A DNA stretch of 64,000 bases from Gamarada debralockiae (taxonomy: Eukaryota; Ascomycota; Leotiomycetes; Helotiales; Hyphodiscaceae): NCBI GenBank assembly GCA_002803225.1, contig NXFV01001091.1:62001-126000 (forward strand). The letters run 5' to 3'. Below are positions 45,801-57,389 of the stretch, piece after piece. The notes beneath the pieces are model-generated. The model did no database searches and was not told the origin of the DNA. It saw only the letters and a list, made by a program, of their open reading frames with translations. The number at the start of each line of letters is the position of its first letter. Within the stretch, counting starts at the first letter, position 1. The translations under genes were made by a program, and so were the position numbers.

Positions 45801-47081
45801 CTTTCCTGTAAAAACCGTAACCTCTTTTGACCTTCAAAGAGACAAATAAGTCACTGGAGTCTTGTATTGTGAGGCTCAAAACTTTTCGAGGTTCCCCTCG
45901 GCGCGGCAAAACTGGGCACCGATTGGTCCCCGATGCTGTCATTTTCCCACAGTCATATGTAGTCAAATAAGGATTTTTCTAATTCAAACATGCCAAACTC
46001 CAGTGACGCGTAGGTCTTCCGTCGCTGCCTATGATTACAATCAAAGGCTAATTTTGGCACAGAGTGGTTAGCGTGTCGTTCTTATATTCTTCGGGCAACC
46101 GATTAATATGATCTTTCATCGTAGAGATGGCACGTATCCCCCCTCAAACTGTTTCTGCTACATCTTCACTAACAATTTGTTCAGCGAAAGTCGTGGTAAA
46201 TTTGGGTCTCAATCAATTTCCATTTCTTATCCTAACTTCTTCTAGGGGTAAGCAAATTACTCCCCCTCTTGAGAAGAAATGGCGAGCCTAACTCCCTTCT
46301 TGTTCGACACCCACCTGGAGTAAAACTCTAGTTAATTTTTTGTTCTTTCATGTTGACCTTTTTTGGTGGTGGTGCTCTACACAGCGACGCTCGGGAATAA
46401 TTTGTAGGCCAGGTTAGCTTGATAACAGGGAAGCTGTACATTGTACATGTAGCAAGCGTGAATCTTTTTGTTATAAAACAGGCAAACGTGATGCAAATAA
46501 CACAACGAATGAACTGTCTTGTCAAGCTGATTAAAGCCGAAGCAAATATAAGTTAGCGGATTTATTGGACCGAAGTGAGAGGGTCACTAACTCTATGTGG
46601 CAACATGATGCTGGAAAAATGCACAGTAGAAATTGGACTAAATTGTGGTCGGTATCTTCGCATGTGACCAGTTATAAGTTAAAACGGCGCGACGGTGTAG
46701 GGTTCTATTGGCCAGCAGGCGTTCTTGCCAAGCCACTTATAAACTCACATGCGAGGGGACAGATCGGACATTTTTCGGCCCACAAGAAATGTTTCCGACT
46801 ATTTTGAGGCTAGTAAAATTACAACATTGATAAAGCCCAGCTTCTCCCTAGCAAATATTCATCTTCCTCGAAATGATACTTCTCGATAATTAATAGCAAA
46901 TCACCCCGCGGGAAATCGAAATGAATCACAGCAAATCGTCCTGCCAAGCCCAGCAAACACCAATAATAACTCACCCAACGAAAACCTCCAGCAAGTCCTA
47001 ACAGTATCGTCCGGATGACCTCGATGAACCTCAAAGCGTACCAAAACAAATCGTCCCACCCCGCAGATCTGGTCCGAAACT
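45801..47081. other. Intergenic, with one copy of a short dispersed repeat
   Basis: No gene is seen in 1.3 kb. A segment at 46296-46380 resembles one at 48203-48290 (listed separately). A tRNA A-box-like string lies near 46060 without a matching tRNA. Confidence 0.5.
46296..46380 (+). repeat. Short dispersed repeat, copy 1
   Basis: The core gttcgacacccacctggagt, with the following aaaact and T-rich stretch, is repeated with few changes near 48203. The core looks like a tRNA T-arm/B-box (GTTCGA), as in tRNA-derived SINEs, but no full element can be delimited. Confidence 0.4.
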
Positions 47082-48012
47082 CTACTCCTTCTTCATCTCC
47101 ATAGCAGTCTCGATATTTTCTGGCAAAATATGCGTAAATTCTCCAGGAGAAAGCAGGTCAGCCGATTCCGCGAATCTGCGTACCTCGTTATCCCTCCTAT
47201 GCTTTTCCTTGTGCTGACGAATATTGCGGTAGGAAAACTGCACGCCACATCTGTGGGAAATGTATCAGTAATCGTTCATCATAGGTGTGAGATTAGAGCC
47301 AAGCGGCTGTGAAGTACCTACTCTGGACATTGGTACAGAATATCCTCATTTCGGTTCTCGCAGCTTTCCCGCAGGTGTACCTGAAGTGAATCCTTCGCTA
47401 TTGTCTCACCGCACTCGGGGCACTCCACCTTAGCAACCTTTCCAGGATTCGTATGAACTCGTTCCACATGTCGCTCTAAGTGAAATAGTCTCTTGAATGG
47501 CTTCGGAGGGTCGCAGGAATTACAGACATGTTCGTCGCCGACTTCAGTGTGAGCGTCCACCTGGTGTTTACTCAAGCCTGCTTCTGCACGGAAACCCTTA
47601 CTGCAGTCGTCGCAGACGTATGCGCCGTCTTCGTTGAGGTGAGATTCGACGTGAGGCTTAACTTCTGTGCGACCCCTGAGCTTTGCCTGGCAGAAGAAAC
47701 AACCCCTGGTTTTTGGGGGCTTTTTCATGATCTCGTCAATGACATGTTCCACAAGTAAGGGCATACTTGGAAGAAAATGATCCTTGTGAATAAGACACAG
47801 AATTCCCGCCTCACTCGTATCGACTTCGACCTTCTGGATCTTCCTGCGACGTTCATTCGCCTCGGCGTCGACATCTTCAATGACTCGGGTCGGTCGTACA
47901 TTTTTCGAGTTCACCGTCAAAGATCTGTGTGTGGTTCCTCTTTCTAGCAACCCCGAGCTTTACATTCGCAAGCATTACCTCGCTCAATCTCGAAAATATC
48001 AGCATGTTTCAT
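47082..48012 (-). CDS. C2H2 zinc-finger protein
   Basis: The firm minus-strand exons are about 47943..47322 and 47250..47082. They are joined by a 71 bp intron (GA|GTAGGT) that restores CPECGVQFSYRNIRQHKEKH. Several C2H2-type fingers are visible: CDDCSKGFRAEAGLSKHQVD, CNSCDPPKPFKRLFHLERHV, then CPECGETIAKDSLQVHLRESC and the spliced one. The first exon is tentative: 48012..47979 (MKHADIFEIER) joins in frame if a very short intron of 35 or 41 bases (GTAATG donor) is removed. Without it no ATG precedes the frame. About 272-274 residues. Likely nuclear and nucleic-acid binding; targets unknown. Confidence 0.78.
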
Positions 48013-48202
48013 GAAGGGAAATGGTCTCTGCTTTCTTACATAGTCTTGTTGAGCCCAGTTCCGCCCATCCGAAGAATTGCATTCCTGGCTGCAAGCGCAA
48101 TATTCGATCGATGCTTCTCCATGTCATTGATAGATTCGATTTCCTCGAGTCGTGTAAGCAGTATATATAATTGTATGTACTTTTCTTTGCTAATCCTGTG
48201 AC

Positions 48203-48290
48203 AGGGGTTCGATACCCACCTGGAGTAAAACTTCAGAAGATTCTTTTTCATTTCCTTTTTTTTGTGGGCGGGTTTTTGGGGGCCGGGAGC
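48203..48290 (+). repeat. Short dispersed repeat, copy 2
   Basis: Carries ggttcgatacccacctggag followed by taaaact and a T-rich tract, matching copy 1 at 46296. The GGTTCGATACC string is close to a pol III B-box. Confidence 0.4.
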
Positions 48291-48590
48291 AACCAGAGAT
48301 CAATGACGTACGGCCGGTCAAGCGTTCCAAACTCCTTCCTGACCAGCGAGTTTAGTGGTACGAGAAGGGCCGATTTCCAGCCATGGCTCAGTCAAGTCGT
48401 GCTAAGCTATTAGTTGACATGATGTCGGAACCAAAGACTGTACTGTTAAGATTATAAGCAACTAGCAGAATGGATGGTATCACTACATAACAATATGACA
48501 AATAAATTAAAGTATATAATCAAGGATTTTTCTTTATTATATCTTCTATATTTAATTTTGACTCCTAATGCAAATTTCTTAATTACCGGC

Positions 48591-49387
48591 ATGTCTTCCT
48601 TTCCGCAATTCTCTCGCTTCGCACTTGAGCTACGCTACATGGTATGGTCTTACTTGCTCCCCCACCCGTTATCCAAGAACCTCGAGTCTTTATCGATCCC
48701 CACACCAGAGGGGAAGTCTTGCTCGCCGGCGCTGCACACCCAGTCCTATTGAGGGTATGCTGCGAATCCCGACTCTTCGCCCTCAAGTACTATACCCTAG
48801 CCTTTAACCAATCCTACGTCGACTTTGCTATTGATACTATCTACTTTCACTATACAACGTTTTACCAGCATAAGACCAACTTTCGACTCTTCGAACAGTA
48901 TAAGACCAACTTTCGACTCCTCGAACGTGCAACAAAACCATCTGATCGAGCGAAGATCTGTCATATGGCTATTGATTACCAGATGTGGAATGACACTGCT
49001 TTCGATCGCAACCGCAATAGTATCGATTTCGATAAGGTCGCTGAGAGAGTGCATTATAACCTCACCACGTACTCAAACATCCAGACATTAACTCTAGTTA
49101 TTCGGATGCATGAGGGCGAGCCAGGCGATGACAAAGGAAAACTAGAGTTTATAGAGGAACCTTTGTTGGAACTACGGAACTGTCGGCATAGCATCTTGCA
49201 CGAGTTCCTTTTGTGGGACAAATGGGACATACCTACTTTCTCGACGGATAAAGAGGATCTTGAGGCGTTCGAAGCGGAAAAGCGAGACGTCGCAGAGCAG
49301 ATCCAGAACTTATGTGTGAAATACCCGGGCGCGAAGTTCCCGGACATCAGATGGCGGTTTGTAAAACTTAGGGGCGAATATACGTGA
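48591..49387 (+). pseudogene. 2EXR (F-box-like) protein gene with a one-base frameshift
   Basis: From the ATG at 48591 the frame gives FPQFSRFALELRYMVWSYLLP, the typical start of fungal 2EXR proteins. It then runs off-frame in the C-rich tract near 48658-48667. One missing C there would reconnect it to the long downstream frame: EPRVFIDPHTRGEV, then PVLLRVCCESRLFALKYYTL and DFAIDTIYF, all canonical 2EXR motifs. That frame continues to a stop at 49387, about 265 residues in total. A 30-base tandem duplication (48867-48926) repeats KTNFRL. The long intact remainder means this may be a homopolymer sequencing error rather than decay. The family is large in moulds; function unknown. Confidence 0.7.
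48867..48926 (+). repeat. 30-bp tandem duplication inside the 2EXR gene
   Basis: Two adjacent 30-base units, 48867-48896 and 48897-48926, differ at only two bases and preserve frame. They encode two ten-residue repeats sharing KTNFRL. Confidence 0.9.
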
Positions 49388-50312
49388 AAAGGCAATTGAA
49401 TAATAAGTTAAGGCAAACAGAGTATAGACAGTCCCAAGTCATCTCACAGTGGTGACCTTTTGAAATAAACATAGTACTTTGCCTCCATTGTAAGTGTTGA
49501 CCAGACTCCCTTATCTTTTAGCCCTGCCTCCTCGGAACTTCCCTGCCATCTCCAAAATCTTCCAGGCTGTCTGCTTTGCTCGAAGCCCGAGTGCCTAGGT
49601 ACAGATTTCAGCGTGCCTCTTGAATTGGAAACAGTCTAGTCGAGACAGAAAGCCAAAGAGAAGCCCCCCCCTATATGCAGGGATCAGAAGACTTTAGCAA
49701 AATACAAGTCTTCTTCTCTACCATTTGCTCTTACTATCTTCATGATATTCTGTCCCTGAAAACAATAGAAAATAGCAATTGATCCAGTAGAACAATAAAG
49801 AATAGAAAACGTGACTCATTCGGTATTCTGAAGTGAATATTTCAACCTCTCTGTTACCTTCGAAACTCAATGCCGTGAATAACGTTTCTCCAGAAATCTC
49901 GACAAAACCCCCAACAATCTCGAACAACGAATTCATAATGTCAATCGAACTCTCATAAAGAACACGACCACACCTCCACGAAGCATTCAAACCTTTCTCG
50001 GCAAGCTTGGGGGCCCTGAAAGTCAAGGTCGGCGTCAGCTCCGAAAGTAGAAACCCGTATGAGCATTGAGCGCAGAAAGCCTTACAGGACTTTGAGTCAA
50101 TTTGGTACGAGAGTGGTGGATACCGATACATCTCCCATCGTGGCTTCGACAATTGTGGAGGTGGGCGCCCAACTTCCTCAGCACTCGGAGACACAGACCA
50201 CAACAGCACCCAATCCAGCGATCGAAAGCACGGCAAAGGATAACGGGAAGGAGATCGCAGCACGTAATCCCCCTACATCTAAGGGGGAATTACGGCGGAA
50301 TTAGACGGGCAG
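49388..50312. other. Intergenic, unclear coding content
   Basis: A 181-codon minus-strand frame (50263-49718) and an 81-codon plus-strand frame (50059-50304) lie here without recognisable domains. A hairpin is seen at 50270-50299. Confidence 0.4.
50270..50299. other. Inverted repeat (hairpin)
   Basis: GTAATCCCCCT and AGGGGGAATTAC form an 11-bp stem with one bulged base around a short loop. It sits just upstream of the coiled-coil gene; role unknown. Confidence 0.6.
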
Positions 50313-51260
50313 ATGATCACAGAAGAAGGACTACGTCGAGCTAGGAAAGGCCGATTTGCTCGTAAGACGAACAATCCCGCTCATTTTCGTCTTCGCCCAT
50401 CAGCAAACGAAAGCAGAGGAGCATCATCTCCAAGAGTAAATCCGCAAGGAATCGACAACCAAACCTCCTCCTCACCCGAACCCACCATTTCGCCTTCGAA
50501 CGCTCGAGGACCTAACCCAGGCAATAAACCTCAGGAACCACCTTCGAATTCAGCTCGCAAAATGGCACCTCAATCTACTTCAAGTGATGATTCAGAAGAC
50601 CTTCTTGTATCTTTTCGTTCCGCAAACAAGAAAAGGCGAGAGCAAGCAGAAGCTGCTGCTGAAAAGGTGAAGAAGCGCAAGAGAGAACGACACGAGGAAT
50701 CTGATACGTCTGCCGATGCACAGCAGGTTGCTAAGTTCCTTACTCCAAAGGCTGGCAAAAAGACAGTCGCAAATCTGGAGAAACAGTTGGAGGAGATGAT
50801 GGCCAAGTTCGAGGCGAGAGATGAAGAGGCAAACGAGCTCAAGGCGCAGCGCAACTTCCTGATTGATCGTTTGGTCTCCAAACAAAGGCAGGTTGTGCAG
50901 TTGGCGGTCGGCTGGAAAGAAACAGTGGGTGCTCTTCAGGTTGATGTCGAGAACAGCTGCCAAAAGTTCAACGCGACCCTGGCCGTAATTCGAGATGCAC
51001 CCAACGACTTGGCCACCCTCCCCATATTGCAAAAAGCCATTTACAACGCTGTTGATGAGGGCCGAATTCTCGACAAGGGCAGTTTCACCACCGATTTGGC
51101 TCCGGAGGAGGTGCAGGGGAACCCAGAGCCTGAGGAGACGAAGGTTCTGATGAAGAAGAAGACCCCTTCGAAGAAGGCAAAGGCTGAGGCTGAGGCTGCG
51201 GAGGCGGAAGATGACGGTGTTGTGAAGGCAAAAAGGCCTAGGAAACCAAGAGGCATTTGA
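50313..51260 (+). CDS. Basic coiled-coil protein, unrecognised, probably nuclear
   Basis: The open frame from 50313 has 315 residues. The ATG at 50562 (CAAAATGGC, a much better start context) would give 232 residues and may be the real start. Residues 1-85 are Ser/Pro/Asn-rich. Then come a basic run (NKKRREQAEAAAEKVKKRKR), a predicted coiled coil (TVANLEKQLEEMMAKFEARD and on) and a globular-looking middle. The tail is Lys/Ala/Glu-rich (KKKTPSKKAKAEAEAAEAED) and ends AKRPRKPRGI. The two basic runs look like nuclear signals. I do not recognise a family. Confidence 0.65.
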   Translation: MITEEGLRRARKGRFARKTNNPAHFRLRPSANESRGASSPRVNPQGIDNQTSSSPEPTISPSNARGPNPGNKPQEPPSNSARKMAPQSTSSDDSEDLLVSFRSANKKRREQAEAAAEKVKKRKRERHEESDTSADAQQVAKFLTPKAGKKTVANLEKQLEEMMAKFEARDEEANELKAQRNFLIDRLVSKQRQVVQLAVGWKETVGALQVDVENSCQKFNATLAVIRDAPNDLATLPILQKAIYNAVDEGRILDKGSFTTDLAPEEVQGNPEPEETKVLMKKKTPSKKAKAEAEAAEAEDDGVVKAKRPRKPRGI

Positions 51261-51990
51261 AGGAAGGAAGGAGCCCGAGATAGTGGTCAGATCGAAGGGT
51301 TTTCTGACTGGCTAGGATGACTTTATGGGATGAGGAAAGCACCGACTTCCAAGAGGAAGAGACGTCTCCCCGTTTCTGATTTCTTACGTTTTGTGGATTG
51401 CATTGTCACAGGGGACTCTTTGGCTGCTTGATATCCTCGCCAACAAATATTAAGCAGCAATAATCAAAGACAAATTTCACCATTTTCTTGCGTCATACTG
51501 CATAGGAGATTTGAAAAAGCTTTCACTCGTGATCTACTAAGAACTAAAGTGCCTCAAAACTTTGATCTCAATCATAATCCCAATTGCTATCAATTCTACC
51601 CGCCTCGAACGGCAGAATATAATAGATGGTAGAGTACAAAATGGAGCCCAATTTGTGAGAGGCCGCCTGAAGGAATTCTCCAGTTGCTTCAATACTTGTA
51701 GACAATTGGGATCGAACATTCCTCTCTTAATTAGGAATTCCCTAAATAATTTCTTCGAAGCCTAAAGCTGACATTCGAAAATCCTTTTTCAACGACAGCA
51801 AACTTCTTGCCAAAACGTGACTCGCTTTTTAACGTGTTCGCTGGCTTCCACCGACATTGTTTCGTCTTCAACTTGTACCTAAGGACAACCCCCATAAGCA
51901 AGCAAGCTTCTCAGGAGCTAAGAGTACATATCTGACGGTAAACATGAATTATTTGCCCTCTGCGAAAGACGCTGAGCTAATTTCGTGAAC
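51261..51990. other. Intergenic, no gene seen
   Basis: Spacer between the coiled-coil gene and the uncertain coding region at 52 kb. Confidence 0.4.
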
Positions 51991-51993
51991 CAG

Positions 51994-52510
51994 GAACACA
52001 CATGGCGTCGACTTTGATCCAAAGCTCGTAACGGAGAGGAAGCGCATGGCCAGGAAAGAGGAAGAAGACATCATGAAAGCAAGCAAAAGAGATATCAAAG
52101 ACCAGGCAGACCAAAATCCGACCAATTCCAAATCCGAATCCGAATCAGAAGAGGATATCCCAGCGATTGCTACGCAAAAGTCCCTGGCAGCCGCCTTCAA
52201 ATCGTCAAAGATGACCATATCGAGATCACGAAGAAGGCCCAGAGAGCCCAGCAATCAGAAGAAGAGTTTTCGCTTCCGGACAAATCGGCCGGAGGACGAC
52301 CAGGGAAACCACAAACATGGCTGCTCTTCTCCCCAGAGCGCCCTCCAAATATCACCTCGAGCAATTGGCATGATCCAACGGGAATTCGAGGATATCCTAT
52401 GTTTGTTGTCTTGGACGACCAGGGGCAGGACACATACTGGAGTTGGGCATACAGAGGAAGAACGCATCTATTACTGGGCTGCGAACTTCAATGCAGCAGG
52501 GGCAATTCCT
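51994..52510 (+). pseudogene. Uncertain coding region in two frames, unrecognised
   Basis: One frame reads HGVDFDPKLVTERKRMARKE and an acidic SESESEEDIP stretch. From about 52195 the next frame continues better: VKDDHIEITKKAQRAQQSEE, PQTWLLFSPERPPNITSS, then GYPMFVVLDDQGQDTYWSW, to a stop near 52511. An exon could begin after a CCAG acceptor at 51993. Either a splice that I could not place or a one-base shift separates the pieces. No family is recognised. Confidence 0.35.
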
Positions 52511-53600
52511 GATCGTCATCGACATCGAGGATGCTCAGCGTACAATGCCGAAGGAGACGTGCTGCAGATGAAGTTTTGCTCCAGGTTTTTACGTCTTACG
52601 TACATTTCCCTGTCTCAAGCGTGCTATAAGAATACAACCGTGATGAAAATTACCATGAAGTAAATTTATCCTTGAAAACTTCTATCCGAGCTTGCAGCAG
52701 AAGCAGGCTGGGTAGCGAAGTAGGATTCTCCTACTTTGCCCGCCTCAACATTGTCTTCATCAATTGTGTCGATGGTCATCCTCTCGGCTATTAAGCACTC
52801 TGTCATCACCAATAACCAAATCTTTCTTGGCGTTGCTATGCTTATGGACGATTTCGACTAACTCGTTAGGCGGATTTTGTAATTCTGCGAATTAAACCGG
52901 TTTGTATTTCTAAGGGTGAGAGAGAGGGTCTTCACATCCCGAGCATGGATCTAAGTTAAGTTGCATGTATGCCTCAACCAAACAAGGTTAAAGTGGTCTA
53001 AAATGATAATTTTTGTCGATTTGTCGCGTGCTTTCCATAGAAGCAAAAAGGATGTGTATATGCAATACGCGACGCGTGCGGCAACCTTGCTTAAAGCCTC
53101 AAACTACAATGTGGCAAAGGTTCTGGATCACTAGATAGTGCATGTGATATGCGACGCATGCGACAAAAATTTCGTGGAAGGGATGGAAGTTCTGCAGCCG
53201 TTTTGATCTCGTCTGACCAAGCTGTATAGTTCCTCGCGCCGCTACTCTAATTGCGACGTGCAACAAATCTAAGTTGTCAGGGCAACTTGCTAATGGGGAA
53301 ATGAGACTGCAGCATGGCACGATGAGGAAGCCCCGATAATGAGCTTGATTATCGTGGGGAGAATTCGATTTGCAACAAAAGAGACAGGAGCCCAGTCATT
53401 AGTGAATATCAACCTTAAGTGCCACAACGCACAACTTGTTCGACATGGCACGAAGACGAGCTATCTCTACCTGGTCTTTGTCCCACCGGCACCAGTAAAA
53501 AAATAATAAGGAAAGGGCATACGCAGATATCAAGGCAGAGTACAAAACGAGAGAGCTTCTTAGACTCATCCACTGGAGCTGTCAAGGAATAATTTGGGCT
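52511..53600. other. Intergenic, no gene seen
   Basis: Only short open frames, none with a domain. Confidence 0.45.
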
Positions 53601-53604
53601 TGAA

Positions 53605-53935
53605 GTGATGTTGAGTGCATACAATATCGAAGAAGATAGAATTCTAACTTATGGGGGCTATGCAAGGTTTGAGCAGATGCTCAACAGATTTGCAGGTCCC
53701 GGAATTGAAGAGACAAGACGAAAACGTTCAGACCCAACCCTACCCCTGAGTCGCCGCTTGGCTGGTTCATGCCCAACTTTGGCCCCAAGGGAGTACCTGC
53801 CAAGTCTACAGTGGCCCCTTGAACAATTTCAAGACTTGGGAGGATTTCGAAGAGAAGATGAAATATATCCAAAAAGAAGCTTCTATGCAAGAGAACTTCA
53901 ATTTAAGCTTCTCAATCCTTGCCGTACCTTGCAGT
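53605..53935 (+). pseudogene. Possible decayed gene in three frames, unrecognised
   Basis: Three frames give protein-like pieces in order: IEEDRILTYGGYARFEQML, then ESPLGWFMPNFGPKGVPAKS, then LNNFKTWEDFEEKMKYIQKE. Each is broken by stops or shifts. The compositional look suggests a former coding sequence, but no family is recognised and chance cannot be excluded. Confidence 0.28.
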
Positions 53936-53964
53936 TGCTACAAGGGTCATCCTCACATAAATAA

Positions 53965-54810
53965 CGAAGCCCTTTGTCCCTCCTTTCATCATCAGCCCAG
54001 ACGAACTAATTTTGATGGCCGATTCCGTCTTCAAGCACAACAGACAAGACGAGAAACGCAAGGATTTTGAGATGATTCAAACTACCAGATTAAACTGCCC
54101 CGTGCTCTACACGATGGTGGCGCTTTTAGTTCCCTGGCAGAAATGGCATGGATCACTTTGAGGACTCATGCGGCGTTTCCCTAAGAAATAACGGGGATCG
54201 ATCCCGTTGTGACGGTGCTGGGATGACGGCATTAGCTAGGAAAAAAGCTGCGACTTGAGATAGAGAAGTGTCCAGAGAAGTTCTACAGATTCTTGATAGG
54301 AACTGATCAGTAATGCATAATACATACAGCATGCGTGTAGGGGAAAAGGACAGCAAGAATCCGTGTCGAGACCAACCCGAGCTTCGTTCTTGAAGCTTCG
54401 AGATCGAGATATCTGCAGCATTCAATCGCTCAAACCATGTGGGAGAATGAAATTTGGGCCCCTTATTTCATCGTAAACCGTTCCTCAGACAATGGTCCGA
54501 TTGGCCCAAGTAAAATCAGCCTCCACTCTTCCGTACGAGAGCGGTCTGCAGAAAACAAGGGGAGAAGGAGAAAGAGGAGCTCTCCAAATCATACTTCAGC
54601 TACTGCAACTCTCACATAATTCCAATTCGTTCCTATTAATTAATCCAGTAGCGACCATTCTCGCCGTTTCTACAACTTCATCGCGAAGAGCCACTATCGA
54701 TTGCCGAGATTTGTAATTGCAAAATATTGCATCACCGCCATTCGGCCCTGTGCGACCTAGTTACTGCCAGGGGTATCTGGGATATTATTGTTTTGCTACA
54801 CGCGCCTCCA
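53965..54810. other. Intergenic and leader of the CLIP gene
   Basis: No gene is seen. The right end is the 5' flank of the CAP-Gly gene. Confidence 0.45.
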
Positions 54811-57389
54811 ATGTCGTCGAACTTCACTCCACGACGAGCCCTTGCAAGACCACGACCATCTCTGAATAGCGGCATCAACACAGCTTCAAGTCCAAATCTC
54901 GGCGCGTCGTATAACGCGCTGCAGTTATCCGGACTCGGCCGGCTAAACGCGCTCACACGAAAGTCATCCCTGAGCGCGCTCACATCCTCTTCCCTTGCGA
55001 CAATACCAGATGCCAGCGAAGGATACGGTTTAAGTACGGTGTTGGACGAGGACTCACCTACGACGGGAAGAATGCCTCCTTTTACTCCATCCCGTGGGGA
55101 TGGAGACGATCTCGAGGTTGGAGATCTGGTTGACGTACCAGGAAGCATGCATGGAACCGTCAAGTTCATAGGAACTGTTCAAGGGAAGAAGGGCACATTT
55201 GCAGGGGTGGAGCTGAGCGAGGAATATGCTGCTAGAGGGAAGAATAATGGAGATGTTGATGGGTAAGACATACGAACGGCGATATCCCAAGGCCTCAGGG
55301 TACTGATACGTCACATAGGGTATCCTATTTCACAACCTCAGTCGTCGGCGCCGGTATATTTCTTCCAATAAACAGAGCGACAAGGCGCGGATCACCGTCC
55401 TCACACGAAGGATCATTCCCTATTACACCTACAACTCCATCAATTGGGGGCAGTTTCAAAGTTGCTGGTCAGGGACCAAGTACATTTACTCCACCAACAC
55501 CATCCGTTCCGAAGTTCAGCCAGTCAGTTGGGCCTGGCAGGGCACCGAGCCCTGGATTGAAGAAGTCACGGCCATCATTACCGCGTCCAGAGTCGCCTCT
55601 GCGGAAGCCACAACTTGGCGGGCCGAGACCATCGATAGGCACACCTGCAAACAAAGGTCCTGCTCGATATGCAAGCCCTGGGCCTGCGAAGTTTGCGCAG
55701 AGCGTATCAGGCACGAGGGATTCCCGCGATCCCAGCAAGAAGGTTGGATATACCCCTCGAACTGGCATGAAAGCGAGCATAGGTCCACGAAGCGCTTCTG
55801 CATTGGGCCAGGCGCCCATGAACTACAGCGATGATGAGACGACACCTATTGGAACGGCACGAACTACGAATAATGGGAGCATCAGCTCAGTTTCTTCATT
55901 TAATACGAAAATGCGCCCAGCATCCCGAGCCAATAATGATGACGAGGTGGATCGGTTACGAGGGCAGCTAGAAGAACGTGATAGACAGCTAAAAGAGCAA
56001 GCATCAAGTCTAGCGGAGATGGAAAGCAGTCTAGCGGAGGTGCAGTCGTTAATGGGGGGGTCAGATGCTAGTAGCAGACATAATAGAGGCAGCATGGAGG
56101 ATAAAGACGCTTCACAGCTACGGACATTGCTTCGGGAGAAGAACGAGAAGATCGCTATGTTGACGGCCGAGTTTGATGCACACCGAGCTGATTTTAGAAG
56201 TACCATCGATACCCTCGAGCTTGCTAGCACAGAGACTGAGCGTGTATACGAGAAACGAGTAGAGGATTTGCTACAAGAAGTCAGAGAGTTACAGGATCGA
56301 AACGAGGATGTCGATAGTGTTGCCAGACAGCTGAAGCAGCTTGAAGAGCTTGTTCAAGAACTCGAGGAAGGTCTTGAGGACGCTAGGCGCGGAGAAGCGG
56401 AAGCACGTGGAGAAGTTGAATTCTTGCGCGGAGAGGTGGAGCGGACTCGATCAGAATTACGCCGGGAGCGAGAGAAGGCAGCGGCAGCTCTGAACGGTGG
56501 AGGGATGAACGGAGATGCCAGCTCTGTATCCAAGGAAGTCGAGCAAAGGGATGATGAGATCCGCGGACTGAAAGCCATCATTCATTCCCTGAGCCGGGAT
56601 GCTGTACCAGACGTGGGAAGCCCAAATTCGGAGCTCCAGAAAACTCCAACTCAACGCCAAGGTAGCTTCTCCCGACGCCGCGGAAGCAACGGGGTCGATT
56701 CTATCGATGAGCGTCTCGCACGGGAGAAACTTGAGCGAGAAGTCATGGAGCTGCGAGCTGTGATTGAGTCAAAGGGTAACAGGGAAGATGAGCTTGAGCA
56801 CGAACTGGAAAAACTGAGAAGAGGAAGTGCCGGCAACCCACCCAGCCAACGAGCTAGCGCCATGACAATCGGAAGTTCCGGAACCGTGACCCATGACCGA
56901 TCATCCATCCGAGATTCAAAAGGCACAGTAGTCAGCTGGCGGGATCGGGCACGATCACCCGAGAACCACAGACGAGGCAACACGCTCGAGACCATGCCAG
57001 AAAGCGACACCTATTCCTCTGCCAACGAGAGTTTCTGCGAGCTATGTGAGACATCGGGCCACGATATTCTGACCTGTACGAATATGTTCAGCCAGAACGG
57101 AAACGGCAACTCACCCAATGCCTCGGCACCGCACCAAAGAACAGGCAAGGATGTCGTGAAGGCTGGACTCTCGCCGAAACCTTCTCACGATGACTACAAA
57201 CCGGCTCCTCTATCCCCAGTCAAGAAATCACCTGGCCCCCCGCCTGCCGTCCGAATCATTCCCAATCCCATGGAATCAGGTCCCGTTGCAGGGAAGGAGA
57301 GCGGAGTGGTGAATATGGATAAATGGTGTGGAGTTTGTGAAAGAGAGGGGCATGATAGCATTGATTGTCCTTTTGAGGATGCATTTTAG
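54811..57389 (+). CDS. CAP-Gly microtubule plus-end protein (CLIP-170 / Tip1 / Bik1 homologue)
   Basis: Exons are 54811..55262 and 55319..57389 (56 bp intron inside the CAP-Gly domain), giving 840 residues. The CAP-Gly domain is at about 101-160, with VGDLVDVPGSMHGTVKFIG and GKNNGDVDGVSYF, the latter a variant of the GKNDG tubulin/EEY-binding loop. A Ser/Pro-rich basic region (about 170-340) follows, then a long coiled coil (about 355-625; ERDRQLKEQASSLAEMESSL and on). Two CCHC zinc knuckles end it: CELCETSGHDILTC near 730 and CGVCEREGHDSIDC at the very C-terminus. This order matches CLIP-170. Such proteins track microtubule plus ends and, in yeasts, guide polarity and dynein. The ATG at 54811 is preferred over one 84 bases upstream. 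Confidence 0.93.

Noticed and set aside
46055..46080. A-box-like TGGCACAGAGTGG with TTAGCG, suggesting a tRNA or SINE start
   Set aside because: No B-box at the right distance and no cloverleaf; kept only as background for the short repeat note.
49718..50263. 181-codon minus-strand open frame
   Set aside because: No domain, an unusual Phe/Tyr-rich C-terminus and no splice pattern; probably chance.
55469..57010. Several long antisense frames inside the CLIP gene
   Set aside because: They are mirror images of the Ser/Pro-rich and coiled-coil coding sequence of the sense gene.
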